Assembly (NCBI GenBank): GCA_030827165.1
Contig: JAURFB010000025.1
Location: forward strand, 1-32,571
Source: Marivivens sp.
GTDB taxonomy: Bacteria > Pseudomonadota > Alphaproteobacteria > Rhodobacterales > Rhodobacteraceae
Length of the DNA: 32,571 bases
Direction of reading: 5' to 3'
In this document: piece by piece, positions 25,904 to 32,571 of the stretch
Position numbering within the stretch: position 1 is the first letter of the stretch
How the letters are laid out: every line of letters starts with the position of its first letter
Position numbers and translations under genes: made by a program
The notes under the pieces: model-generated
The model's input: only the letters and a program-made list of their open reading frames with translations
What the model was told of the DNA's origin: nothing
Databases searched by the model: none

Positions 25904-26254
25904 TCAGGCACCTGTGCCAAGATAAATCCTGACCGCTTCGGCCATATGGCGGAAGCGGTCGCCGCCAAGGTGTCTGCCGCCAAACCAGCGCGTCACGCAC
26001 ACGACATGGCCGACAAGACCCTCGCGCTCGAGACTCCGCAGGATCACAAGTCCTGCTCCGGCCTCGCCGTCATCGTTCTTCAGCGGCCCGTCAGACAAGA
26101 GAACAGCCCAGCTGTTGTGCGTCGCTTTGGAAAATTTCTTGTTGCGGCAAAGAGACTTGATGAAATCCTTCACATCCTCGACCGAAGACACATCCGCGCC
26201 CGACACCGCATAGCGCGAGCCACGGTCGGATATGACGTTTTCGAGGATCCGCAT
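25904..26254 (-). CDS. UPF0029/YigZ-IMPACT domain protein, short form
   Basis: A 116-aa protein made of the N-terminal UPF0029 domain only: ILENVISDRGSRYAVSGADV, the conserved DDGEAGAG segment (usually DDGEP-G-AG) and VVCVTRWFGGRHLGGDRFRH. The full-length YigZ/IMPACT proteins of about 200 aa have an extra C-terminal DUF1949 domain that is absent here; short forms are, as far as I recall, usual in Rhodobacteraceae, so I do not regard this one as truncated. The fold belongs to the ribosomal S5 domain 2-like class and may bind nucleic acid; the bacterial role is unknown. It lies downstream of the DUF6455 gene by 31 nt and is probably cotranscribed with it. Confidence 0.8.
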   Translation of the reverse strand: MRILENVISDRGSRYAVSGADVSSVEDVKDFIKSLCRNKKFSKATHNSWAVLLSDGPLKNDDGEAGAGLVILRSLEREGLVGHVVCVTRWFGGRHLGGDRFRHMAEAVRIYLGTGA

Positions 26255-26285
26255 GGGCGGACCCTGCCATCAGTGTCAGCCCGCC

Positions 26286-26546
26286 TCAAGCCTTGGCGTT
26301 CGACAACCGCTCAAGAAGATCGCGGTTGCGGCAATAGGCTGGCGCTTCCTCGGCGCCTGCGTGGCTCTCCATCCAGTGGGCGCATTCCTCGGCGCCCTCG
26401 CAGGTCGTGCAGCGGATCACGGCGGTGCGGTAGTCAGCGGCGCTCAGCCGGTGGTCCGCCACAGCCTCGCGCAGATCGGCGCCGACCGTATCGGCCATCT
26501 GCTCCATGAGGCCCGCGTGGTGGGCGACTTTTTTCACTCCAAACAT
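26286..26546 (-). CDS. DUF6455 family Cys-rich small protein
   Basis: An 86-aa soluble protein beginning MFGVKKVAHHAGLMEQMADT. Four cysteines (46, 49, 55, 72) form a CxxC-x5-C-x16-C pattern with an adjacent HW pair (CTTCEGAEECAHWM), which suggests a metal or Fe-S site; the ligand assignment is inference. It matches DUF6455-type proteins of Rhodobacteraceae, which I recognise by the helical head and the C-rich second half. AGGAGAG lies 5 nt upstream. A perfect Fnr-type box is centred about 60 nt before the start, so oxygen control is plausible. UPF0029 follows in the same direction. Confidence 0.8.
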   Translation of the reverse strand: MFGVKKVAHHAGLMEQMADTVGADLREAVADHRLSAADYRTAVIRCTTCEGAEECAHWMESHAGAEEAPAYCRNRDLLERLSNAKA

Positions 26547-26599
26547 CGAACTCTCCTGTTTCCCTGGGGTCAGGATCGCGCCAACCGGCGGCCCGCGCC

Positions 26600-26613
26600 T
26601 TGATCCTGATCAA
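26600..26613. promoter_or_regulatory. Fnr/FnrL-type binding site
   Basis: TTGATCCTGATCAA is a perfect match to the Fnr/Anr consensus TTGAT-N4-ATCAA. It lies in the 147-nt divergent spacer between the DUF6455 gene (start 26546) and ppk2 (start 26694). If it acts as a class II site at -41.5, transcription would begin near 26565 for the left gene or near 26648 for the right, both giving sensible leaders. The palindrome itself is symmetric, so the target may be either or both. Confidence 0.7.
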
Positions 26614-26693
26614 CCCGTGCAGACCATGACCCACGTCAAAGCGCAGCGACCGGAAACCTGATAGGGAGGGCAGAATGCACAAAGGAGCCCCTG

Positions 26694-27578
26694 ATGAGCC
26701 AAACCGCCGACCAGCCTGCCGCGATCGACGAAACCAGCGCCCACGATGCACCCAAACTGGACAGGGCAAGCTATGAGGCCGAGAAAGCCAAGCTCCAGTC
26801 CGAGCTCTTGAAGGTCCAGCACTGGGCGCAGGAGACAGGGCAAAAATTCGTTCTTTTGTTCGAGGGGCGCGATGCGGCTGGCAAGGGCGGCATGATCAAA
26901 CGCTATATGGAGCACCTCAATCCCCGCGCCGCCCGGGTGGTCGCGCTCAACAAACCCACGCCCGAGGAAAAGGGCCAGTGGTTCTTCCAGCGCTACATCC
27001 AGCACCCGCCGACGAGCGGCGAAATGGTTTTCTACGACCGCAGCTGGTATAACCGCGCGGGCGTCGAGCGGGTCATGGGGTTTTGCGAGCCGAACGAGTA
27101 TCTCGAGTTCATGCGCGAGGCGCCGGAACTTGAACGGATGTTCGTCCGCTCTGGCCTGCGGCTCTACAAATACTGGTTTTCCGTCACACAAGACGAGCAG
27201 CGGCGGCGGTTCCTCTCGCGCGAAACCGACCCCCTCAAGCGCTGGAAGCTCTCGCCCATCGACAAGGCGAGCCTCGACCGCTGGGACGATTACACCGAAG
27301 CAAAAGAGGCCATGTTCTTTTATACCGACACCGCCGACGCCCCCAGGACGGTGATCAAGTCAAACGACAAGAAACGGGCAAGGCTCAACTGCATGCGCCA
27401 TTTCGTGTCGACCCTCGACTATCCCGACAAAGACCCGGACATCGCCTTGCCACCCGACCCCGAGATCGTCGGCCCGGCTGCCAGGGTGATCCACCGCGAC
27501 GATCACATCCTTGGAAAGGCGCTCCACCCCGATATTCGCCACGTCAAGAACGGCGGCAAGAACGGCGGCGGCGCCTAG
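26694..27578 (+). CDS. ppk2: Polyphosphate kinase 2
   Basis: A 294-aa PPK2-family kinase that uses polyphosphate to phosphorylate nucleotides (GDP/ADP in class I). The P-loop is GRDAAGKGG at residues 58-66 (FEGRDAAGKGGMIKRYMEH), the Walker B-like segment is VFYDRSWYNRAGVERVMGF, and the lid region reads SRETDPLKRWKLSPIDKAS. A single PPK2 domain and this length fit the short class I form; the class is inferred from these motifs. AAGGAG lies before the ATG. A perfect Fnr-type box lies about 87 nt upstream. Its stop overlaps the convergent dagK stop in CTAG. Confidence 0.94.
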   Translation: MSQTADQPAAIDETSAHDAPKLDRASYEAEKAKLQSELLKVQHWAQETGQKFVLLFEGRDAAGKGGMIKRYMEHLNPRAARVVALNKPTPEEKGQWFFQRYIQHPPTSGEMVFYDRSWYNRAGVERVMGFCEPNEYLEFMREAPELERMFVRSGLRLYKYWFSVTQDEQRRRFLSRETDPLKRWKLSPIDKASLDRWDDYTEAKEAMFFYTDTADAPRTVIKSNDKKRARLNCMRHFVSTLDYPDKDPDIALPPDPEIVGPAARVIHRDDHILGKALHPDIRHVKNGGKNGGGA

Positions 27579-27943
27579 CTGCGGGCGACAAGTCCGAAGA
27601 TGATGCAGATCCAGGCAGCGAGCACGGCAAGACCCATGATCGCCACAGCGGCGCTTCCGGCGTCCTTGGCTTGCCGCGCGCGGTCGCGCTTTTCGGTCGA
27701 GATATCGTCGACCACCCGTTCGATGGCGGTGTTCAAGCATTCGGCCGCCAGCACCATGATCCCGCCCATCAGAAGGACGCCGCGCTCAAGGCCGGTGAGC
27801 GGAAGGATGAACGCCAGAAGAGCCGATGCCACGTTCAACACGATCCATTGATGGAGCGAATGTTCCGTCTTCCAGACATGAACGAATCCGGCCGTCGACC
27901 AGATCACCCGCAGCTTGAACCTGTCCCATTCCCTTCGGATCAT
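27575..27943 (-). CDS. dgkA: Diacylglycerol kinase
   Basis: A 122-aa integral membrane protein with three helices, of the small prokaryotic diacylglycerol kinase family (also called dagK) that recycles diacylglycerol to phosphatidic acid. It begins MIRREWDRFKLRVIWSTAGF and carries the active-site helix AAECLNTAIERVVDDIS with the conserved glutamates and asparagine, and AKDAGSAAVAIM. GGAGG lies 5 nt before the ATG at 27943. The MFS transporter frame upstream runs into it without a stop, but the independent ribosome site and normal length argue that this ATG is the true start. Confidence 0.93.
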   Translation of the reverse strand: MIRREWDRFKLRVIWSTAGFVHVWKTEHSLHQWIVLNVASALLAFILPLTGLERGVLLMGGIMVLAAECLNTAIERVVDDISTEKRDRARQAKDAGSAAVAIMGLAVLAAWICIIFGLVARS

Positions 27944-29337
27944 GCCCGCCTCCACGCCCGACACACTCCCGCAGCTTTCACCAAACTCCGGCGCAAGGGA
28001 AGCATAGCCGTGCGACGGCCAAGCCCGATGTTCGTCGTCGATGACAAAGACATGGCGGTGGCCGGACACACCGTGCGCCTTCAGATGCGGGTGATCCGGC
28101 GCGAGATCCGGGTGCGCGTGGGCGATCTCTGCCCCGTCTGTCCTCGGCCACACCCGCACCGCAAGCACAACGCCTATGGCCGCCACGATCCCCAGAAGCC
28201 CCATTGCCGCGGCCATCCCCAAGGCATCACCCGCCCATCCTGCAAGAGGGTAGGTCAAAAGCCAGCAGGCGTGCGAGAGGGCGAATTGCGCGGCAAAGAG
28301 CGACGGACGGTCCTGGGCATGCGCCGAACGCCGCAACAGCCGCCCCGAGGGGGTCAGAACGGCAGAATAGAGCAAGCCGATCAAACCCCAGCCGCCCAAG
28401 AGGATCGGAACCGGCCAAAGGCCGCCAAAGGCCCGCCAAAGCGCAAGAGCCAACAGCGACAGGGCAAGGCCCGATGCGGCCGCCACCATCACGGGGCGGT
28501 CGCTCACCTTGCCCAGGATCGCCGGCAGGCCAAGTGCCGCCACCATCGAACCGGTCCCGAAGGCGGCCAAAGCAGAGGCGACATCGGCCTCGCTGCCAGA
28601 GTATTCCGAGCGGACGATCACGACTGTATTGACGATGACAAAGGCGCCACCAGCGGCGGCAGCCAGATTGAGCGCCAACAGGCCTTTCAAGCGCGGGGTC
28701 GCCAGATAGATCCTGCCGCCCCGCGTGACCCTGTCGAGAAAGCCGCGCGCGTTGGCGGCCGCCTTTCGAGGCGGCAGAGGCGCGGTCAGGACGAGAAGCG
28801 CCGAGCCCAGGAACCCTACGGTCGTTCCCACGAACAGGCCGCTATAGGTCTCATGACAAGGAGCAGCAGGCCGGCAAGGGTCGGGCTCAGCAAATTTTCG
28901 ATGTCATAGGCAAGCCGCGACAGGGACAGCGCCTTGGTATAATCCGCCTCGTCTTCCAGAATGTCGGGAATCAGCGCCTGAAAGGTCGGCGTGAACGTCG
29001 CAGAGGCCGCCTGAAGCACGAAAATCAGGAGATAGATCTGCCAGATCGCGTCGATGAACGGCAAGGCCAGTGCGACGGCGGCGCGAATGAGGTCCGCCCC
29101 AACCAGAACCACCTTGCGCGGCAGCAGATCGACCACCGCATTCGCAACAGGCGCAAGCGCGACATAGGCGATCATCTTGATCGCAAGCGCTGTCCCCAGA
29201 ACGGCACCGGCCTGCGGCCCTGCAATGTCAAAAGCCAGAAGCCCGAGGGCAACCGTCATCAGGCCCGTGCCCCCAAGCGCAATCACTTGGGCTAGCAACA
29301 GCCTTGAATAGGTGGGGTTTGAGAGCACCGAGAACAC
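27944..29337 (-). pseudogene. MFS transporter, frameshifted
   Basis: A major-facilitator transporter (EntS-like MFS_3 type, 12 helices in an ancestral form of about 450 aa) split over two frames. The first part starts at GTG 29337 (FSVLSNPTYSRLLLAQVIAL) and runs to SPTLAGLLLLVM. There the frame is lost near 28844-28856 and ends at a TAG at about 28816. The second part continues in another frame with TYSGLFVGTTVGFLGSALLV through GLIGLLYSAVLTPSGRLLRR to the His-rich tail DHPHLKAHG and VFVIDDEHRAWP. The lost register equals two extra bases or one missing base in a segment reading ATGAGACCTATAGC. The second frame then continues without a stop into dagK. Substrate unknown. Confidence 0.8.
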
Positions 29338-29475
29338 TTTAGGACCTACCGCGCATCTTGTGGGATGCCGATAGCAGATCACGGCTCTTGGCGTTTCTCC
29401 AGCCCTTTCTCCACGTCAACTGCATTCTTGCCGAGGGCGCTTGTCAAAGCTTCCGCACACGCTAGGCTGGGGTCC

Positions 29476-29721
29476 ATGTTTACCATCGAACACGAGTTTG
29501 ACGCGACGGTCGTAACGCTGATCGACGAGGGCCCAGGCGCTCTCAAGGAAGACATCACCATCAATGCCTTCGAGGATTGCATCACGATCGAACAGCTTGA
29601 TCCGCGCACCGATCAGGTGATGACGATCACCCTGTCGATGACCCAGCTGCGCGATCTCGAGGCGGCGCTTGATCTGCCCGAGGGGATCTATCGGCTGAAG
29701 CCTGCCGACGAGGAAGAATAG
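29476..29721 (+). CDS. Hypothetical protein, 81 aa
   Basis: A small acidic protein, MFTIEHEFDATVVTLIDEGP followed by ALKEDITINAFEDCITIEQL and a C-terminus of IYRLKPADEEE. It has no signal peptide or membrane segment; it reads as a compact beta-rich domain and I believe similar proteins are common in Rhodobacteraceae, but no function is known to me. The ATG has GGGG about 4 nt upstream. The open frame extends 37 codons further 5' without protein-like character. Its TAG stop directly abuts the stop of the convergent DUF167 gene. Confidence 0.75.
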   Translation: MFTIEHEFDATVVTLIDEGPGALKEDITINAFEDCITIEQLDPRTDQVMTITLSMTQLRDLEAALDLPEGIYRLKPADEEE

Positions 29722-29973
29722 TCAGCCAACCCTGAAGACCTTGTCGCGCGATGTCTGGCCGCGGATCAGAGTCAGGCGTGATTTCGGCACGCCCAGCGCT
29801 TTTGCCAACATCGTCTGAACCGCCGCGTTTGCCTTGCCGTCTTCGGGGACGGTGGTGACATAGACTTTGATCTGCCCCTCTTCGACGACGATCCGGTTGC
29901 GGCTCGCCCTGGGGGTGACACGAACCGCGATTTCCGCACCTTCGGCGGCCAGATGGGATGGGACTTCGCTCAT
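29722..29973 (-). CDS. DUF167 (UPF0235/YggU) family protein
   Basis: An 83-aa protein with the family's core: IAVRVTPRASRNRIVVEEGQ, then IKVYVTTVPEDGKANAAVQT and LGVPKSRLTLIRGQTSRDK. This single-domain YggU fold is conserved in bacteria and eukaryotes; its function is not settled. The length is normal and the ATG at 29973 is the only good start. It lies divergent to the deacetylase gene across 81 nt and convergent to the 81-aa gene. Confidence 0.92.
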   Translation of the reverse strand: MSEVPSHLAAEGAEIAVRVTPRASRNRIVVEEGQIKVYVTTVPEDGKANAAVQTMLAKALGVPKSRLTLIRGQTSRDKVFRVG

Positions 29974-30054
29974 GCCCCAGCCCTAGCACATGAGAGCCGC
30001 CCTTGGCACGGTCGCTTGTATGGGCAAGAGTGGCGGCAACGACAGGGAGACACC

Positions 30055-31158
30055 ATGACAACGGGATTCTTTTGGGACGAGCGCTGTTTCTGGCACGGCG
30101 GCGGCAATTACGCGGGGATGCTGCCGGTGGGCGGGCTGGTGCAACCTGCGGCGAGCGGTGGTCTGCCGGAAAATCCCGAGACAAAGCGGCGCCTGAAGAA
30201 CTTGATGGACGTGACCGGGCTCACTAAGGAGCTGCGGCTTGCCAGCGCCGAGCCCGCCACGCGGGAAGAGCTGCTCCGTGTCCATCCGGCAAGCTATCTC
30301 GACCAGTTCAAGGCGCTCTCGGATGCCCAAGGGGGCGAGCTTGGCCGCCGCACGCCTTTTGGGCCCGGCGGTTATGAGATCGCCAAACTGTCTGCGGGGA
30401 TCGCCCGTGATGCGCTTTTCGCGGTTCTCAAGGGCGAGGTCGACAATGCCTATGCCCTCTCGCGCCCGCCGGGGCACCATTGCCTGCCGGATTTTCCCAA
30501 TGGCTTTTGCCTTCTGGCCAATATCGCCATCGCCATCCGCGCGGCACAGGCGGCGGGGCTGGCGGGGCGCGTGGCCGTTCTGGATTGGGACGTGCACCAT
30601 GGCAACGGCACTGAAGCGATCTTCTACGACGACCCCGAGGTCTTGACCGTCTCGATCCATCAGGACCGCAACTATCCGATGGACAGCGGCTTTTTCGAAG
30701 ATCGAGGCAGGGGCGCGGGGCTTGGAACCAACCTCAATATCCCGCTGCCTCCCGGCTGCGGCCATGTGAGCTATCTCGAAGCGATGGACCGGCTTGCCCT
30801 GCCGGCGATCCGCGCCTTCAAGCCCGATGTGCTGATCGTCGCCTGTGGCTATGATGCCGCCGGCAACGATCCCCTTGCGCGCATGCTCTGTCATCAAGAA
30901 ACCTTTCGCCAGTTGACCCGCCGTGTCCTTGACGTGACGGCCGAGGTCTGCGGCGGTAAGCTCGTCGTCGTCCATGAGGGCGGTTATTCCGAGGTCTATG
31001 TCCCCTTTTGCGGCCATGAGGTGATCGCGGAAATGGCCGGCAGCGACACCCGCGCGCCCGACCCCTTTGGCGACATCTGGGCCCAGCGCCAGCCCGACGC
31101 GCGGTTCAACGCCTATGTCAGCGGGCTTATTTCGGATATGGAAACCGCCCTCGCCTGA
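30055..31158 (+). CDS. Histone deacetylase family protein (class II type)
   Basis: A 367-aa arginase-fold zinc hydrolase related to acetylpolyamine amidohydrolases and class II histone deacetylases. Key motifs are RPPGHH at 137-142 (active-site histidines), the metal ligands Asp179 and His181 in LDWDVHHGNGT, Asp267 in ACGYDAAGNDP, and the GGY loop in VHEGGYSEVYVP that carries the catalytic Tyr. The start MTTGFFWDERCFWHGGGNYA has AGGGAG upstream and matches the family N-terminus. The substrate (an acetylated polyamine, amine or other small amide) cannot be told. It is followed after 33 nt by the nitroreductase gene. Confidence 0.93.
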   Translation: MTTGFFWDERCFWHGGGNYAGMLPVGGLVQPAASGGLPENPETKRRLKNLMDVTGLTKELRLASAEPATREELLRVHPASYLDQFKALSDAQGGELGRRTPFGPGGYEIAKLSAGIARDALFAVLKGEVDNAYALSRPPGHHCLPDFPNGFCLLANIAIAIRAAQAAGLAGRVAVLDWDVHHGNGTEAIFYDDPEVLTVSIHQDRNYPMDSGFFEDRGRGAGLGTNLNIPLPPGCGHVSYLEAMDRLALPAIRAFKPDVLIVACGYDAAGNDPLARMLCHQETFRQLTRRVLDVTAEVCGGKLVVVHEGGYSEVYVPFCGHEVIAEMAGSDTRAPDPFGDIWAQRQPDARFNAYVSGLISDMETALA

Positions 31159-31191
31159 CCCTATCTAGCAGGAAGATCAAAAGGAGTTCCC

Positions 31192-31770
31192 ATGCCCGTC
31201 CGCAATCAGGCCGCCCTCGATTTCCTGCTCACGCGCAAGAGCTATCCCGCCAAGATGCTGACCGCGCCCTATCCGGGGCGGAAAGATCTGATCGAGATGC
31301 TCACCGCCGCCGCGCGGACGCCCGATCACGGCAAGCTCGAGCCGTGGCGGTTCATCGTGCTCAATGGCGCGGCGCTGGGCCGGCTGGCGGACGCGATGGA
31401 GGTTCGGGGGCCTGAAATTGGGGAAGATCCTGAAAAGGTTTCGAAATCCGTGGCGACCTATCGGGGCGCGGGCTGTGCGGTGGTGGTTGTCTCCTCTCCT
31501 GTGGCGCTCGACAAGATCCCGACGTCTGAGCAAGTGCTGTCAGCGGGCGGCGCCTGCCTTGCGCTCGTCAATGCCGCGACGGCGGCGGGATGGGGAGCAA
31601 GCTGGATTTCCGGCTGGTTCAGCCTCGATCCCAAGTTCGTCCAGGACAATCTGGGGCTTGCCGTTCACGAAACCGTTGTTGGCATCGTCCACATCGGAAC
31701 GATGAAGTCCGACGCGCCGGATCGTCCGCGCCCCGACCTTGCCAAGAAAATCAGCTGGGTCGAGGCATGA
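31192..31770 (+). CDS. Nitroreductase family protein (YdjA-like)
   Basis: A 192-aa FMN-dependent oxidoreductase. The N-terminal block LDFLLTRKSYPAKMLTAPYP, the FMN-contacting RTPDHGKLEPWRFIVLNG and the C-terminal GWGASWISGWFSLDPKF are typical of the short YdjA-type branch of nitroreductases, which act as homodimers. The natural substrate is not known. AAAAGGAG lies just before the ATG. Its stop overlaps the start of the CysZ-like gene by 4 nt (ATGA), suggesting coupled expression. Confidence 0.92.
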   Translation: MPVRNQAALDFLLTRKSYPAKMLTAPYPGRKDLIEMLTAAARTPDHGKLEPWRFIVLNGAALGRLADAMEVRGPEIGEDPEKVSKSVATYRGAGCAVVVVSSPVALDKIPTSEQVLSAGGACLALVNAATAAGWGASWISGWFSLDPKFVQDNLGLAVHETVVGIVHIGTMKSDAPDRPRPDLAKKISWVEA

Positions 31771-32459
31771 TCATCGGCGATTTCCTCAAGGCGTTGGCGC
31801 AGCTGACCGACCCGCGCTTTCGTCGGGTGATCGGCCTTGGCGTGGGGCTCAGCCTTGCGCTTTTCATCGGCGCCTATCTTCTGATCGTCTTCGTGATCGG
31901 GCTATTCGACCCCGCGTCGATCACCCTGCCCCTCATCGGCCAGATCGATTGGCTCGGCACCGCTCTGTCGCTCGGCTCGCTCGCGCTGATGCTGCTCTTG
32001 TCGTTCTTCCTGATGATCCCGATAGCCTCGGCGATCACCTCGATGTTTCTCGACACGGTGGCCGAAGCCGTCGAAGAGGCACATTATCCTGCCCTGCCGC
32101 CTGCCACCAAGGTCGGGCTGACCGAGGCGCTGCGCGATACGATCAGCTTCCTGGGTGTCTTGATCGGCGCGAATATCCTCGCCTTCGCCCTTTATGTGAT
32201 CCTGCCCTTCGCCTCGGTTCTGATCTTCTATTTGCTCAATGGCTTCTTGCTTGGCCGCGAGTATTTCACAATGGCAGCGATGCGCCGTGAGGGGCGTGAG
32301 CGGGCCTATGCGATGCGCAAGAAGCATGGCACGGAAATCTGGATCGCGGGCTGCCTGATGGCGCTGCCGCTGACCATTCCGCTGGTCAACCTTCTGATCC
32401 CGGTCCTTGGCGCGGCGACCTTCACCCACCTTTATCACCGGCTGGCGAAGCGGGCCTAG
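31767..32459 (+). CDS. EI24/CysZ-like membrane protein
   Basis: A 230-aa membrane protein with about four to six helices, of the EI24 domain family that includes the sulfate permease CysZ. It begins MIIGDFLKALAQLTDPRFRR, has helices around 20-45 and 60-85, the EAVEEAHYPALPPATKVGLT cytoplasmic segment, then NILAFALYVILPFASVLIFY and the LNGFLLGREYFTMAAMRR motif that is typical of this family. Sulfate transport is not implied: no cys genes lie nearby. The start overlaps the nitroreductase stop. Its own stop overlaps that of a convergent gene (CTAG). Confidence 0.9.
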   Translation: MIIGDFLKALAQLTDPRFRRVIGLGVGLSLALFIGAYLLIVFVIGLFDPASITLPLIGQIDWLGTALSLGSLALMLLLSFFLMIPIASAITSMFLDTVAEAVEEAHYPALPPATKVGLTEALRDTISFLGVLIGANILAFALYVILPFASVLIFYLLNGFLLGREYFTMAAMRREGRERAYAMRKKHGTEIWIAGCLMALPLTIPLVNLLIPVLGAATFTHLYHRLAKRA

Positions 32460-32571
32460 CCCTGCGGCGTCGACATCCGGTGGAACCAGTCGAGATCGCG
32501 GATCGAGATCACGCCTGACAGGATCGTTCCGGCAATCAGGATCCACAGAACCACGGCAATGCCGGTTGTGA
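32456..32571 (-). CDS. C-terminal end of a membrane protein (partial)
   Basis: The last 37 residues of a minus-strand gene whose start lies beyond the right edge. They comprise a hydrophobic helix TTGIAVVLWILIAGTILSGV, then ISIRDLDWFHRMSTPQG and a TAG stop. The stop shares CTAG with the CysZ-like gene. Only a membrane-anchored C-terminus can be claimed; the family is not recognised. Confidence 0.6.
   Translation of the reverse strand, partial: TTGIAVVLWILIAGTILSGVISIRDLDWFHRMSTPQG

Noticed and set aside
27575-28831. A genuine MFS-diacylglycerol kinase fusion protein
   Set aside because: The frame is open through both, but dgkA has its own GGAGG and normal length, and the MFS half lacks its N-terminal part because of the frameshift.
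1-32571. CRISPR arrays, tRNA or rRNA genes, insertion sequences or phage genes
   Set aside because: No regularly spaced repeats, tRNA-like TpsiC segments, transposase motifs or phage structural proteins were seen by reading both strands; a tRNA scan was not possible here.

Overview
The window is GC-rich alphaproteobacterial chromosome, most likely from the Rhodobacteraceae (Rhodobacter/Paracoccus/Roseobacter relatives). The evidence is the cytochrome aa3 oxidase cluster ctaC-ctaB-(small membrane ORF)-ctaG-ctaE followed by SURF1, threonine synthase and an M16 peptidase. A GcrA cell-cycle regulator, a DUF6455 protein, an Fnr-type TTGAT-N4-ATCAA site and a GTTC-N7-GTTC LexA-type box fit the same group. 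One sampled 60-nt line in hrpB is 67% G+C. Almost everything is core housekeeping DNA; no phage, transposase, CRISPR array, rRNA or tRNA gene was seen.

Layout. 1-5.0 kb (minus strand): a cut-off FAD-linked oxidase, DUF1697, a GNAT acetyltransferase, an M16 peptidase, thrC and SURF1, mostly overlapping by 1-4 nt. 5.0-8.6 kb (minus): the haem-copper oxidase subunit and assembly genes, closed by a strong hairpin. 8.8-15.6 kb (plus): tldD, dprA, topA, scoA, scoB. 15.6-16.65 kb: an AT-rich patch (28-43% G+C in three sampled lines) with one unknown coiled-coil gene behind a LexA-type box, a promoter-like site containing a palindrome, and a possible gene remnant. It ends at a GC-rich dispersed repeat. 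16.7-19.2 kb: hrpB. 19.1-22.9 kb (minus): DUF1993, argF, argD and an ABC-2 permease. 23.0-25.1 kb (plus): gcrA and rimO. 25.1-29.3 kb: a run of damaged or marginal genes (a lipoprotein without a normal start, a small oxidase-subunit-like membrane gene with an in-frame TAA, a frameshifted MFS transporter) mixed with intact UPF0029, DUF6455, ppk2 and dagK genes. 29.5-32.6 kb: an 81-aa unknown, DUF167, an HDAC-family deacetylase, a nitroreductase, an EI24/CysZ-like membrane protein and the tail of an outward-running membrane protein.

How the parts work together. The cta genes encode oxidase subunits II and III plus haem O synthase and the Cox11-type copper chaperone; subunit I is not in the window, and SURF1 follows for haem insertion. 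argD and argF are consecutive arginine biosynthesis genes. scoA and scoB form one CoA-transferase. topA, dprA and hrpB act on nucleic acids, rimO modifies ribosomal protein S12, and gcrA regulates the cell cycle.

The points most worth a second look are the perfect Fnr-type box between a Cys-rich DUF6455 gene and ppk2, the LexA-type box before the unknown coiled-coil gene in the AT-rich patch, a three-copy directional repeat that follows gene ends, and the cluster of gene lesions at 25-29 kb. I did not find a convincing new multi-gene system.
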